Origin: Haplomitrium mnioides
Taxonomy: Eukaryota > Marchantiophyta > Haplomitriopsida > Calobryales
DNA length: 21,273 nt
Assembly (NCBI GenBank): GCA_049999725.1
Contig: JBNGIS010009619.1
Coordinates: 1-21,273 of the forward strand
Direction: 5' to 3'
A program made the position numbers and the translations under genes. Positions 8,959 through 20,163 of the stretch are shown here, one piece after another (the stretch's first letter is position 1; each line of letters starts with the position of its first letter). The notes beneath the pieces are model-generated. The model was not told the origin of the DNA. It worked only from the letters and a program-made list of their open reading frames with translations, and searched no databases.

Positions 8959-10328
8959 CTTGCCCAACAGAATCTTGTGACAACAACTCTGCGATCACAT
9001 TCATAAGCGTTAAAATAAATTTCATGGGAATAATCCACACTCCAGCCCTACACACTAGAACGTTCGCATTGGGAGCGAGTGTTTGTCATATATACAGTGT
9101 TGGCTGTCCACTTGTAGGAAGCTGACCATTGACATGTGCAGGTCCACCACTAGTTGCTGGATTCTCGCAACAATCTCTCATTATTTAGGAAAAAGAACAA
9201 AGGAAGCTGCCTCAACCAGAATTTCCATCTCATGTTACCGGCATTGCTTATCCACCAACTTTTTATGGGTTTAAGAAATGTCTCCAAAACGAAAAAACTC
9301 ACGAAGCATTAAAGCCATCCCCCAAAACAGATGAATGGTGAAAGAAACAAACCCAGACTCTCCCACTGCCTCTTAACTGCTCACAACAGAATCGCTCGCA
9401 CCTCCCTTCAACCCAGTGCACAACCCCACCATGTTTGTCGAAAGCCGAGCTCTGCTAAGCCCTAAACATCATGAAACCCAGAAACGGCACTGAGTCTGTA
9501 CTGTTCATAGCCGGCAATTTAGAGCTTGGAAGTACAACACGTTTCCTATTAGTACAGAAATTTGAGCTTTCCATGGATACTTACAGTCCTCCCAATTCCA
9601 AACTCTGTACATTTCTTGTTAGGGATTTGAGGGACTGTCAAGTAGCGCATTTTGTTGTATGGGCAATTACTTTAGCAGGGGATAGTTTGGCGGAATTGAG
9701 AAAAGTACAGGATATTTTTTATTCCGAAGCGTGATGCATGGGGGTTACGCTGACAACGCGGAATTCCGTAGTCATGAACAAAGTGTACGCAGGAATCGAT
9801 GGTGAGCATGACGTCCGTGCATCCATCGATTGGGGGCGCAACATCGAGGGCTTTACCAACTTGGGGCCTTGTTTATTTACGACAGTGTACCGTAGTCAGT
9901 CTTCGAAAGCATTCACTGCTGGTTGAGAATTCTCTCTCTTGGTGTGACAGTGAGTGAAGAGCGGTGATGGAATGTTGCAGAGGAAGCATTTGGACAGCAT
10001 CTGAACGCTCTTGATTCATTGGGTAATGTTACTACTTTCTTGATGTTTTCTTCAAGAAGTTACTCCTCTTGGAAACAACCTGTTCATCTTTCCCACTGAC
10101 ATTTCGCTTGGTTTGGATGAATTCGAGCTTTCATCTGTTCTGTACTTGGATGTTGGTGGGATTTAGACCAGTTGCTCCGAAAGCAAACCTTGTAATTTAC
10201 GACGACTGCAATTACAGTATCACTAGCGTGTTTCGCGCCAAGCAGAACAAGGAGCATAACAGAAAGTGTCCTCTACAACTGATTTCAGGAACTGGTTCAA
10301 GCTTGTAATCTTTGAGAGGAGTGTGTCG
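8959..10328. promoter_or_regulatory. Shared upstream region of the divergent LYAR and RDR1 genes
   Basis: About 1.37 kb separates the two start codons. A palindromic ATATATA at 9088-9094 lies 130 bases upstream of the LYAR start and is a candidate TATA box for it. A pyrimidine run (TTCTCTCTCTT) at about 9931-9941 resembles a plant core-promoter Y patch on the RDR1 side. A TGATTTCAG at about 10,281-10,289 could be the acceptor of a 5' UTR intron for RDR1. Short ORFs at 9471-9734 and 10,069-10,308 show no family signature. Confidence 0.45.
9088..9094 (-). promoter_or_regulatory. Candidate TATA box for the LYAR-type gene
   Basis: ATATATA in a region of otherwise mixed composition, 130 bases upstream of the LYAR start. 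This spacing would allow a leader of about 100 bases. It is a motif match only. Confidence 0.35.
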
Positions 10329-13300
10329 ATGGCCGAAGTTCATGTCAGCAATATTCCTTACGGAGTATCTGATGCTCGTTTACTTGAACTGCTGAGAAAC
10401 GAACTTGGGGTCGATTCAATCTTGTCGTCCGAAATTCAGAGAGACCGGCATACCACAAGGCACAAAGGTTACGGATTTGTCACAGTTGCAGATGAGGCTG
10501 TAGCTGAAAAAGCCATCCTTCTGGCCTCACGTAGAAGACTTGTGATTGAGGGTCGAGCCTTAAACGTGAATCCTTCTCGAAGATCTGTGAGACTGAGACC
10601 TGAGATAAATACCATTGAGCTTGAGGGTTCAACAGTGAGCATGGGCTGTCGTAGCAGAAACGTGTTCAGCGTCTTCTGCTCGATAGATCGAAGATGTATT
10701 TTCGAGATTGAGTTCGGAAATCCGAAGATCATAATCATCCTCCACTCGCGTCGTGCTGACTTCAAGCTGGAATTCCCATTTAGGTACATACACCAGGTGC
10801 TCAATGTTGTCATCAAGGGCAAGGAGGCCAACTGCTCATTGCTCTTGGAGGTATGATCCTTGCTGGGCTCCATGGGATACTGCTTAGAATGAAGCCAGTG
10901 GGTGTCGAACTTTCGTTTTCGTGTTCGTTGAAGTAGTACCTGAGCTTTGTGAGAAGTATGATGTATGTATCCGATCAAAGTGCTGAAGATTCAGAAATCT
11001 CTCTCCCATACGAATAGGAGAGAATCAAGTTGTGGTCAGTTTGTGTTCATTTGTTATTTCTGATGTTGCTTGATCATTGGCAGATCAAACACGTTCCACA
11101 TCTCTTTCGGCGGCAGCGGGCTAGTGATATCATGGAATTGTTCCCCTCTCTCTGTATTCCTTTCGATTCTCAAACGCCTTGGGCGAGAACCGGGGATTTT
11201 AATCCACAGAAAGTGATTGGGCAGTCGATGGCTTACTTGATTCAATTTAATAATACAAGCCAGGCAGCTCTGTGTGCTGTTCTGAGTAAGCTCGAGAAAT
11301 TTCGCATAGCTTCATCGTTGAAGACAACATCCCTCGAAGTTCAGACGGCCGTTCCATTCGCAAGTTCGCAGTTGCTCGCGCCAATTTTGCAATTGCCTGA
11401 GCGTTATGACACATATGGGCAGCGAGGTGGAACTCTTTTCCAACTCGTGTACAAGCTGAATCAGCTTGTCCAACTTGGGACTATTCCTGGCCTAGCATTA
11501 TCTGAAGAATTCTATGACAAGTTATTTGGGGAGCCTCCTGAGCTCGCCTTGACGGTACTACAGAGATTGAATCCGTCGCGGGGACAAGTGTGTGAGGATC
11601 CTTTGAAGTGGTTCAAAAAAACTTGCACGCAATTCCACAAAGGAAAGTCTCGACCAATATCAGCTTCTGTGGAACTTGACGAAGGGCAAATGTGGGTAAA
11701 TCGCCTGATGGTAACGCCCACGAAGGTTTACTGCATGGGCCCTGAGGCTGAGGTATCCAACAGAGTTACTCGGCAATTCATGCATGTGACAAACAACTTT
11801 CTCAGGGTCACCTTTGTGGAAGAAGATTTCTCCAATCTTCCGTCAAGTGCTCTTGTGATGTACGGCGTTGGGAAAACTTCGATCTACACGAGAGTGTTAG
11901 AGGTGCAGAAGGCAGGTATCAAATTCCAGGGGAGGCAATATCATTTCCTTGCCTACTCAGCTAGCCAACTTCGCGAGCAATCTTTCTGGATGTTCGCCAA
12001 TACAGATAGCATCACTGCGGACAGCATCAGATCGTGGATGGGGGACTTTTTAGACATACGAAATGTCGCGAAATGCGCAGCACGAATGGGACAATGCTTC
12101 TCGTCGTCCACCAAAACGTTACCAGTTCATAACCACGAGTTACTGCAAATGACTGACATCGAACGTAACGATTCTTGTAAAAAGTACTGTTTTTCCGATG
12201 GCATCGGGCAGATATCTCGCGCGTTTGCTGCAGAAGTTGCGGCCATATGTGGATGCTCTGGTATAGTTCCCTCAGCATTTCAGATCCGTTATGGTGGCTA
12301 CAAAGGAGTGGTCGCTGTGAACCCTCACTTGCGTGCACCATTCAAGCTGGGGTTGAGGCCCAGCATGAGAAAATTTAATAGCACGAATGTAGATCTTGAA
12401 GTTTTGAAGTGGACCAAACCTTTTCCTTGCTATCTCAACCGTCAAGTGGTTGTGCTGTTGTCAACTCTTGGGATAGCAGATGAGGTGTTTGAGAGGAAGC
12501 AGCATGAGGTTCTTTGGAAGCTCGATGAACTTTTGAATAGCAGAGCAATGGCTTTGGAGGTCCTGCAGATTGCGAACTCCGGTTCTACTCATTCGTTAGC
12601 GATGGAAATGATGAAAGCTGGTTACAGTCCGCCTGATGAGCCATTTTTGCGGAGTTTACTGCGAGCCTTCCGAGCGTCCCAGTTGCTGAACCTTCGTCTG
12701 AAGGCGAGAATCCTGGTGACGGAGGGCAAATGTTTGATGGGATGCCTGGATGAGACAGCCACTCTAAACTATGGCGAAGCGTTTGTACAAATTTCTTCCC
12801 TTCCTGTCGGAGGCGTCGACACTCCAGACCTCGCAAGCCAAACGGACCGTGGTTGTGTCATCACAGGAAAGATTGTGGTGGCGAAAAATCCATGTTTACA
12901 CCCTGGTGATGTGCGTGTCCTCACAGCTAGGAACGTTCCACGATTGCGGCACATGGTGAACTGCATAGTATTTCCACAACGTGGTCCAAGGTTAGCAAAA
13001 CCACATAGCAGCCGCATGCAAGACTTCCTTATTGCGTTCTGTCTTGTAAGCACTAAGCAATTTTTTGTACGCTGCAGGCCACATCCAAATGAATGTTCGG
13101 GAAGCGATTTGGATGGTGATCTTTACTTTGTGAGTTGGGATCAGGAGTTGATCCCGCCAGTAGTTGATCCTCCGATGGATTACACTCCACCAGCAGCGGC
13201 TGAAGTTGACCATCCTGTGACGATTGAGGTTTGGAATGTTGTTGTGTGTGTGCATTCTGCACTCAATTTGAAGGCGGGATGTTTCGCACCTGCATATGTC

Positions 13301-14238
13301 TGAAATGTTTGGAATTGACAATCCTGACAATTCCATGGCAATGTGCTGATCAGGAGATACAGGTGTTCCTAGTTGACTACATGTCCAGTGATAATCTTGG
13401 TGTGATATCGAATGCGCATCTGGTACACGCGGACAACGAAGACAGCATGGCTCGAGATCCGAAGTGCCAACAACTCGCAAAGCTCTTTTCGCTGGCTGTC
13501 GACTTCTCCAAGACAGGCATCCCAGCACTCATACCTCCAAACCTGCGTCCATCCAAGTACCCTGACTTCATGGAGAAGGACGACAAGGTATCGTACAAAT
13601 CGACCAAAATTCTTGGTAAGCTCTACCGGTCGGTGAGAGGAGTCGAGGAGAATGAGGCTACGTCCAGCAGAGTCTATTTGTCCACAAGAGAAGAAATCGT
13701 GGAAGCGTTTGATGCAGATCTGATGGTGGCTGGGTTCGAGGACTACCTGGATGAAGCTGACGCTTGCAAGAACGCGTACGATTGCAAGCTTTCAGGACTC
13801 ATGAACCAATTTGGCATCGACACTGAGGCTGAGGCTGTGAGTGGCAGCATCTTAAAGCTGCACAGATCATACGGAGGTAAGAGACTTGGAGAGGTCAGGG
13901 ACCGCATTAGCTTAGCCGTGAGATCTTTGAGAAGCGAAGCTCGCAGTTGGTTCGCTACAGGTTTCCCGCTGCCGAGAACCTACAATCCTGCTATTGCCGA
14001 AGACCCGTTGCGTTTACCAGAACGAGAAGAATTTTCCAAAGCTTCGGCATGGTATTATGTGACATATCACCCAGACTATCTTTCTCAGTCGCAGGAACGT
14101 CAGCGCGAATCGGATAACATTCACTTGCTGAGCTTCCCGTGGGTGATGTCTGATAAGCTTTTGGCCATAAAAAACAGGGCAAGCGCAAGGCGACGTTCTT
14201 CATCGGCCGCATTCGCAAGACATGTCGCCTTGGTCTAA
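10329..14238 (+). CDS. RDR1: RNA-dependent RNA polymerase, RDR1 type, 1,154 aa, four exons
   Basis: Exons are 10,329-10,850, 11,084-12,990, 13,078-13,228 and 13,354-14,238, with GT-AG introns in phase. The start (MAEVHVSNIPYG) is the first Met before an RRM whose RNP1 reads KGYGFVTV (residues 46-53). The RdRP domain carries FSDGIGQIS (about 542), AFQIRYGGYKGVVAV (about 572), MGCLDETATLNYG (about 726), AKNPCLHPGDVR (about 773) and the catalytic SGSDLDGDLYFVSWDQEL, with Asp820, Asp822 and Asp824. DLDGD is the signature of the RDR1/2/6 clade. The C-terminal wording (KYPDFMEK, KASAWYYVTYHPDY, GFEDYLDEA) matches RDR1 better than RDR6 or RDR2, and the length is near Arabidopsis RDR1 (1,107 aa). The enzyme copies single-stranded into double-stranded RNA for Dicer in RNA silencing. 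All key motifs are intact. The 87-base second intron has no in-frame stop. Confidence 0.92.
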
Positions 14239-15712
14239 TGTCAATTTGCCTGCGTATGTACATATAAAGCACAATTTTGTTCATGACTGATACCTTGTCT
14301 CGGTCTTCCATGATCTGGGCTTTAAAGTTGTTGCACAACCATCTCAAACGAGATTCCTGCCATCTGCAAAGTTCAACATTCCTCATTGTTTCGCATTGTT
14401 GCAAACAGAGTCCCACTCACAGGAAGAGAAATGGGGCTTCCTATTTAAAAATCGTCGGCCGGAAAGGATTGCACGAGGTGGGTGAATGGGAGAAGACCAA
14501 GAGATAAAGAAATCAGACATGCGAGCTAGTCTTCAACGGAACAAAACCTCACCGCACGACAGACGTGGCTCGTTTTATCCCGCCGTCCCGAGCACGACGT
14601 GTGAAAACTTTCATGGTGAATGGTATCCAATGCTGGTGACAAAAAGGATATGCCTCCAAAGGAAAATGACATTGGGTTTCATGCCCCACAAAGATTCCAA
14701 GGACCCGAAACAGTGAAATGTATACGGGAATCAAACAAATGGCACCCGGAGCTTCGATGTATCACTGCCTGGTCATCTCGAAAACACGATTTGGCGTGAT
14801 TTCTTTCCAATAGAAAAAGTGCGACAGCAATACAGCATCCAGAGTGCAGGATAGGCGGACGTCACCAATCATCTCCGCAAGCTCTATTTCTGATTATACA
14901 ACAAAAGCCTCCAGAAGCGAGACTAGTGCGGGATTGATTCATATCTTACCCCTTTGGCTTAACGGATCTCGCTGGATCATGGGTTCCTCTGTGCATGTCA
15001 CATGTGTTTGACGAAATGCGAATGGACAGCGTTGTGGAATAATTGAACAATCTCCACACCAGAGTCAACAGGTTTTTAATTTTTTTATATATTTTTCTGC
15101 AACGAAAGTTCACCTTGTAGGCGAATTTCACCAGCAATGAAAGAGTCGAAGGGAATGACCATCTGCTGCATGCAATTTGTCATGGATCTGTGCACTCTAG
15201 CGATCTCATGTAACCAATGCGGATCGATGGTGAATTCTCAACTATGGCTGCGTGGTTGATTGCCACTCGGGAGCGGATCTAGATTCTCCAACGTTGCTTC
15301 TTCCAGCGAGAGCACATTGGTCGCTTGCCACCCACAATTCTGAGCAAGTTTATTGGTAGAAACGACCATGAGTAAAAACTGCAGGCCCTTGCAATCTACT
15401 TTTTTCAAGTGGTAGTCTGCTTGTTCAGAGATTAAATGCTTCTATTATCTCGTCAGATCCTCAAAAAAGTGGCAGCAGGGCTACAATCGATGCAGATTTG
15501 TGGCAAGCCTCAATGCATCCTGTTGGATCGAGCTTACAGCTGTTGAACGGCATGATCGTCGCTGTCCTAAGGATTTCGTGGGTAGTAAGCGCAATTATAT
15601 GAATTTGCACAATTGATGCGCAGTAGCGTTCTGATTGATATCCGATGCAATTGTCCACACGTCCATAATTACATTTTAAAATTTTTGGAATCCGTACAGA
15701 TTCTTCAGATCC
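14239..15712. other. Intergenic region between RDR1 and GT61, nothing clear
   Basis: No domain, RNA gene or repeat was recognised. The first part is presumably the RDR1 3' untranslated region (a TACATATAAAGC lies just after the stop). The rest presumably holds the upstream region of the glycosyltransferase gene. A TATATAT lies at about 15,086 but is over 600 bases from the next start, so it is convincing only if a 5' UTR intron exists. A TTCTTCAG directly before the GT61 start (about 15,701-15,708) could be such an acceptor. Confidence 0.4.
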
Positions 15713-17070
15713 ATGGGGATCGTGAGTCCTTCAGGTGCGATGAGCCGAAAGAGGAACCTATCAGTCACGCCGAACATCGTCTTGGGTGCTGTACTGATGG
15801 TAGTTGTTTTACAAGGATTCTTCTACATGGCCGAGCACTACAGCAACCGATACCACGCCGCACAGGAGTTCAATTCGACTGAGTACATGCTGCGAAAATT
15901 TGAGGAAACCTCCAACTTTAGTGCCTTGCTGCTGAGTCGAGTGGACCACTTGGAAAATTCTGCTGTTTCTATAGATCAGAACGTGATGCAAAACCAGGAT
16001 GCGAATCAGAAAGTGGTCGACGCGCTTCTGAGACAGTTGCAATCGTTGGAGAAAACAGCAACAAGCTTGAAAGATTCGATGAGTCAAAAAGAACAGGAAA
16101 ATTCGGAGATGGCAGGTGCTTTCACAAGAAGCTTAACGATGTTGTACGAGAAACTCTCCAGCGTAAAGGAATCCTCGTCCGCAGTACAATTCCTGTTGAC
16201 CTCTCACCTAAAGAATAGCATCGAGTTCCGGCCGCTGAAGGACTTGAGCAAATGGCATCATCATGGCGAAAACGGCATCAACGGTTTCATGTCAGATGTA
16301 ATCGGGAGAGGTCGGAAAGAGGGACCCCCCGAACTCTTTCAATTCCCCTCCAACGTTTCTGGTGAAAGACTGCTGTGCATGCAAGGTAACAACACCAACA
16401 ATGGGACGAAGAATTACTACGCATTTGCTCACAGGGAGGCCCTTCCTCCAAATGCTGTCTTTCTCAACGGAACAACTCTCATAGCTGACACCTTCTGGGA
16501 CTACTCAAATCCTTGGCACTCAATGTACAATCTGATTCAATTTGTGCACTGGCAGATGGGGTCTGAATCGCAGGTGTGCCGGGCGGCGCACAGGTTAGTG
16601 CTGTACCACTGGGGAGAGGTTCGCACCGAGCTGGGCTACTGGATTGGACACATTCTGAATGCTTGCAACCTTCCAACTGAGCCTGAGCACTTGTCCTATG
16701 AAGGTCGACCCGTGTGTTTTGAAAATGTATTGCTCAGCCGCAGCGGGCTCGGAGGTGTGCCCGTGGTAATGCTTCGCAAAATCTACGAAGAAGTTCGATG
16801 CCAATCTCGCAGAAAGTGTGGGGTGGTTGTGCCGAGACCAGGGCCTACAGAAGAGCTTACGGTGCGAGTCACACTGATGATACGAACGGGATCAAGAGGC
16901 TTCATAAATGTTGCGGATTGGGAGGAAGCTGTTGCATCTCAGTGCACCTTGGAAAGGGGCTGCACTTGGGTCAAAATGTTCGTGTCGAATCTCACGTTTT
17001 GTGAGCAGGTAATCGCTCGCCGCATGATTCCTCTTACTCTTGTGATCTCAGACACAGAACTGAATCAAAT

Positions 17071-17121
<51 letters not shown>

Positions 17122-17731
17122 NNNNNNNNNNNNNNNNNNNNNNNNNNNNNNNNNNNNNNNNNNNNNNNNNNNNNNNNNNNNNNNNNNNNNNNNNNNNNNN
17201 NNNNNNNNNNNNNNNNNNNNNGAGAGAGAGAGAGAGATCGTGGAATGAAAATTGAAAAACGTTGTGCAGGTGGCGATGATGACAAACACGGATATATTGG
17301 TGACGGTACACGGAGCACAATTGACGAACATGGTGTTCATGAGCCCCGGCAGTCGTGTGCTGGAGATGTTCCCTCGTGGATGGCTGGAGTTTGCAAGCCA
17401 TGGGCAGTTCATCTATTCACATCTGGCAAGCTGGGTGGGCTTGAAACACGAAGGGTACTGGAGAGATTTAAATACCCCTGCATGTCCCACACCCACGAAA
17501 GACAGAGAGTGCTTCTCTTTCTACAAAGATCAACCAGTCGGGATCAACAAAACTCACATACAAAACTGGTTAGGCTCAGTAATCTTGGACTTCAACAATT
17601 TTCAATTCCAGCAAGCGCATCCCCTAGCACTGCCGCAAGCAAACCTGAGTACCAATGTGACAGGGAAAGGGATCAAACCGTTTCTTATGTCGTGGGATAA
17701 CTCTACATGTTTCTGTCAATCCTACTCATAA
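15713..17731 (+). CDS. GT61-family glycosyltransferase, type II Golgi membrane protein, 585 aa
   Basis: Two exons, 15,713-17,008 and 17,270-17,731, joined in phase (CAG/GTAATC donor, GTGCAG acceptor). A short basic N-terminus is followed by a membrane anchor at about residues 21-40 (NIVLGAVLMVVVLQGFFYMA). A Gln/Glu/Ser-rich stem with coiled-coil character spans about 55-150, and the luminal domain follows from about 200. The GT61 signature is VTLMIRTGSRGFINVADW before the junction and TDILVTVHGAQLTNMVFM (His446) plus GSRVLEMFPRGW after it. Several N-glycosylation sequons (NFS, NVS, NLT, NLS, NVT, NST) suit a Golgi lumen. GT61 enzymes add xylose, arabinose or GlcNAc to polysaccharides or glycoproteins; the substrate cannot be told here. 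The start could instead be Met10 (MSRKRN), which would leave the anchor intact. Most GT61 enzymes have HGAGLTN or HGADLTN, so the Gln is a variant. Confidence 0.87.
17075..17237 (+). repeat. GA dinucleotide microsatellite in the GT61 intron
   Basis: Pure GA repeat for 47 bases (17,075-17,121), then 100 N, then 16 more GA bases. It lies within the single intron, about 66 bases after the donor, so its true length is unknown. It creates artefactual Arg-Glu or Ser-Leu ORFs in all frames. Confidence 0.97.
17122..17221. other. Assembly gap, 100 N, inside the GA microsatellite
   Basis: Standard unknown-length gap flanked on both sides by GA repeat, so the missing sequence is probably at least partly GA repeat. 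The GT61 coding exons are not affected. Confidence 0.98.
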
Positions 17732-18440
17732 AATTCTCGCATGTTTTGCAGCTCTCTTTGTAGAGGTTTTCTCATCGCATGTCGGATTCAATGCATTTTT
17801 TATGCTATCTCCTTGTAATAAGAAACTTTTCAGTGGCTGTTGGCTTAGCCGAAGAAACTTTCGTGTGATTATTGATCGACTCCCATGTTCATAAAACCTC
17901 ACCGACTCTTAAATTTGTGTGTACAGATCATTACCCTATCAAAAGCTTTTGAATCGAACGCAAGTGTTGCAAATTGAAAGACATCTTGAACGATTCAAGG
18001 GCAGGATTATCCACTTCTTCTTCATACATTTCGCAACTCAGAATCGGTCATACCTGATTCTGCGAGTTTCAACACTGGACTCATGGACTTCTTTTCAGTC
18101 TGCTGTTCGGACAATGGCACCGATTGCCAAATATGGACAGAATCTCCCTCCTTTTGGGTCGATACAAAGTTGACGTTCTCCAAAATTTTCTGGACTTTAT
18201 AAGTTATAACAAAGAGGCACCCGAACAGGGCGTCATCAGGTCATGAATTTCTTTCCCACTGAAACTCCAAATTAACAGGACATGCGCTCTACGGTAAAAC
18301 TCAGCTAGACTCTTGGAAGAGACAACACCTTCTGGCAGCTACTGTAGTTTTGAAGTTGAAGCTCAACATGATGTGTGCTTGATGTACAATCCTTGTAGAT
18401 GATAATGTTCAACATTTGTGCCAACTTGAATATACTTGAC
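17732..18440. other. 3' flank of GT61, no further gene seen
   Basis: Even base composition at first, with a TTGTAATAAGAAA at about 17,813 that could be a weak polyadenylation signal for GT61. One 84-codon ORF at 17,919-18,173 has no recognisable family features. The sequence then leads into the tandem array. Confidence 0.45.
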
Positions 18441-18660
18441 CTGAATTGGGGAGTTTTTGAAGAATCATGGCAGAGCTAGTGAAAGCTATCTCTTTGAAAT
18501 GNNNNNNNNNNTGGGGAGTTTTTGAGCAATCATGGCAGAGCTAGTGAGAGCTATCTCTATGAAGCGGAACTGAATTGGGGAGTTTTTGAAGAATCGTGGC
18601 AAAGCTAGTGAGAGCTATCTCTATGAAGCGGAACTGAATTGGGGAGTTTTTGAACAATCA
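18441..18660. repeat. 64-base tandem repeat, about 3.4 copies
   Basis: Units start at 18,441, about 18,506, 18,570 and 18,634 with CTGAATTGGGGAGTTTTTGA, then a core with GCTAGTGAGAGCTATCTC and GAAGCGGAA. The last copy stops after 27 bases, where the inverted element copy B begins. Copies differ by a few substitutions. A 10-base gap falls at the junction of units 1 and 2. Confidence 0.92.
18502..18511. other. Assembly gap, 10 N, in the tandem array
   Basis: Ten unknown bases at the boundary of the first two repeat units. The spacing around it (65 against 64 elsewhere) shows that the gap is about the right length for a continuous array, or that whole units have been collapsed. Confidence 0.97.
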
Positions 18661-19379
18661 ACAGCTGCTACTTTGAACCACGAACATGCTTAAAAATCGT
18701 TGTTTTGAAGCTCAAAAAACTAATAAAGCGAGTATGTTTTTCAAAAACAAAAACTATGTGAGCTTTTGTGCTTCATTTTTTTTCATTTTAACAAGCTTAA
18801 TAGAGAGAGAAGCAATTTCATTATGCCAAATTGAATGATATTCTTAGTTTTTATTGAAATATTGGAAATCTCAAAATCGATGAAAAGTATACAAGTTGTG
18901 GTTTGTTTTCACAAAAAACTTGCATTTTTCATTGAATATATTTCAAAGCAAAAAAATTGAACCATACGTTGGAATACGTTCTTTTCAAATACATTTGGTT
19001 GTACAAACTCTATGCGCACATAGACATAGTGCCACTAAAATCTTATTTTTGAAAAAGAATAGAAAACTTGAGGAAAAACGTAAGCGAACCAAAAGTTAAG
19101 GGAATGAGTCTAGAATCCCAAGGCACAATAACTAACAAAATCAAACCTTGTGTGGATTTAAGAGCTCTATTTTGAAGTTCAAGCAAAAAATAAGCTTTTC
19201 TTTGTAGTTCAAAAACAATGCGCGCAAATAATAAAGTGATCATGTTTTAGAAAGTTTCATCAATTCAAAATCTTTTATAATTCAAAGATTCATATAAGAA
19301 AAGGAGTCATAGTTCAAAATCAAAAAGGCTGGTGGATTTAGTGATTTACTTCAAGGTCTAAACAAACATCGAGCTCCAA

Positions 19380-19850
19380 GTTTTGGACTAGAGTCTCTCA
19401 ACAAAAGGTTTTGAGTTCCATAAGAAAGTCTTTGAGCGGTTTAGAATCCAAGTTCTATACAGTAGTCTTTGTATGTACAAGGTTCAAAGTTTTGTATTAG
19501 AATCTGTGCGTGTGGAAGGCTTTGACATCCACACCAAAGTTTATGCGCGCTTAGGAATTCGAGTTCAACATCTAAGCACCTGCCAACAAAGACTACACTC
19601 AATACAGGTTTTAAGTTCCGTAGTAGAGTCTATACGCGCATGAGGTTTTGACTTGCATATCGAAGTCTATGAGTGCATAGGGTTCAAACTTCTAGATTTG
19701 AGTCTAGATGTGTTTAAGGTTTTGTTTTCCTCAACAAACTATAGACATGCTTACGACTATATTTTCTATATCAGAATCTAAGAGCAAAAAGAGTACAAGT
19801 CTCTACATCAGAGTCAAAGCGCGCTTAAGGTTTCAAGTTTTGTATCAAAG
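19380..19850 (-). repeat. ~37-base degenerate minisatellite in element copy B
   Basis: On the plus strand, units of the type AGTCTATGCGCGCATAAGG plus a TTTTGAnTTCC spacer start near 19,391, 19,430, 19,466, 19,500, 19,542, 19,589, 19,628, 19,664, 19,702, 19,740, 19,776 and 19,812. Spacing is mostly 34-42 bases. The GCGCGC core is nearly palindromic. CpG-containing units are mixed with TG/CA-converted ones, as expected if methylated cytosines have decayed. Confidence 0.7.
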
Positions 19851-20163
19851 TACTTCCATGCAAGCAAAGTATTAAGTAGTCATTTTGGCATAGGCTCAAG
19901 GAATGCCAAAACATTAAACTCTTCTAGCAAACAATATAGATCAAAAAACATTTTACAAACCAAATGAAAATTATGACTAAATGTTTAAGTTTCATTCGCA
20001 AATGATAAAAATGAACTTGGAATGTTTTGCACTAAGAAGTCAAGGTGGCATATAAATTCAAGAAATTTCTTGAATAAAATTCTCAAGTGCTTTATAAAAT
20101 AATAAACTTAAATTACAACATAGATTGAAAGTACACAATAAACAATGGGGTTCTTAAATGGTT

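Noticed and set aside
9471-9734. 87-codon plus-strand ORF upstream of RDR1
   Set aside because: It lies in the shared promoter region and has no recognisable motif, splice partner or supporting composition; chance ORF is the simpler reading.
10069-10308. 79-codon ORF just before the RDR1 start, with a code-like middle (PVAPKANLVIYDDCNYSI)
   Set aside because: No family recognised and no in-phase link to the RRM exon. It could be a leader ORF in the RDR1 5' UTR, but support is too thin to call.
10329-14238. Assignment of the polymerase to RDR6 or RDR2
   Set aside because: SGSDLDGDLYFV alone would also suit RDR6, but the C-terminal segments and overall length follow RDR1 much more closely.
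17034-17412. Ser-Leu and Arg-Glu repeat ORFs across the GA tract
   Set aside because: They are translations of the dinucleotide repeat and of N bases inside a clear intron.
18441-18660. Regular repeats considered as a CRISPR-like array
   Set aside because: The units are contiguous tandem copies with no unique spacers, in a plant nuclear context.
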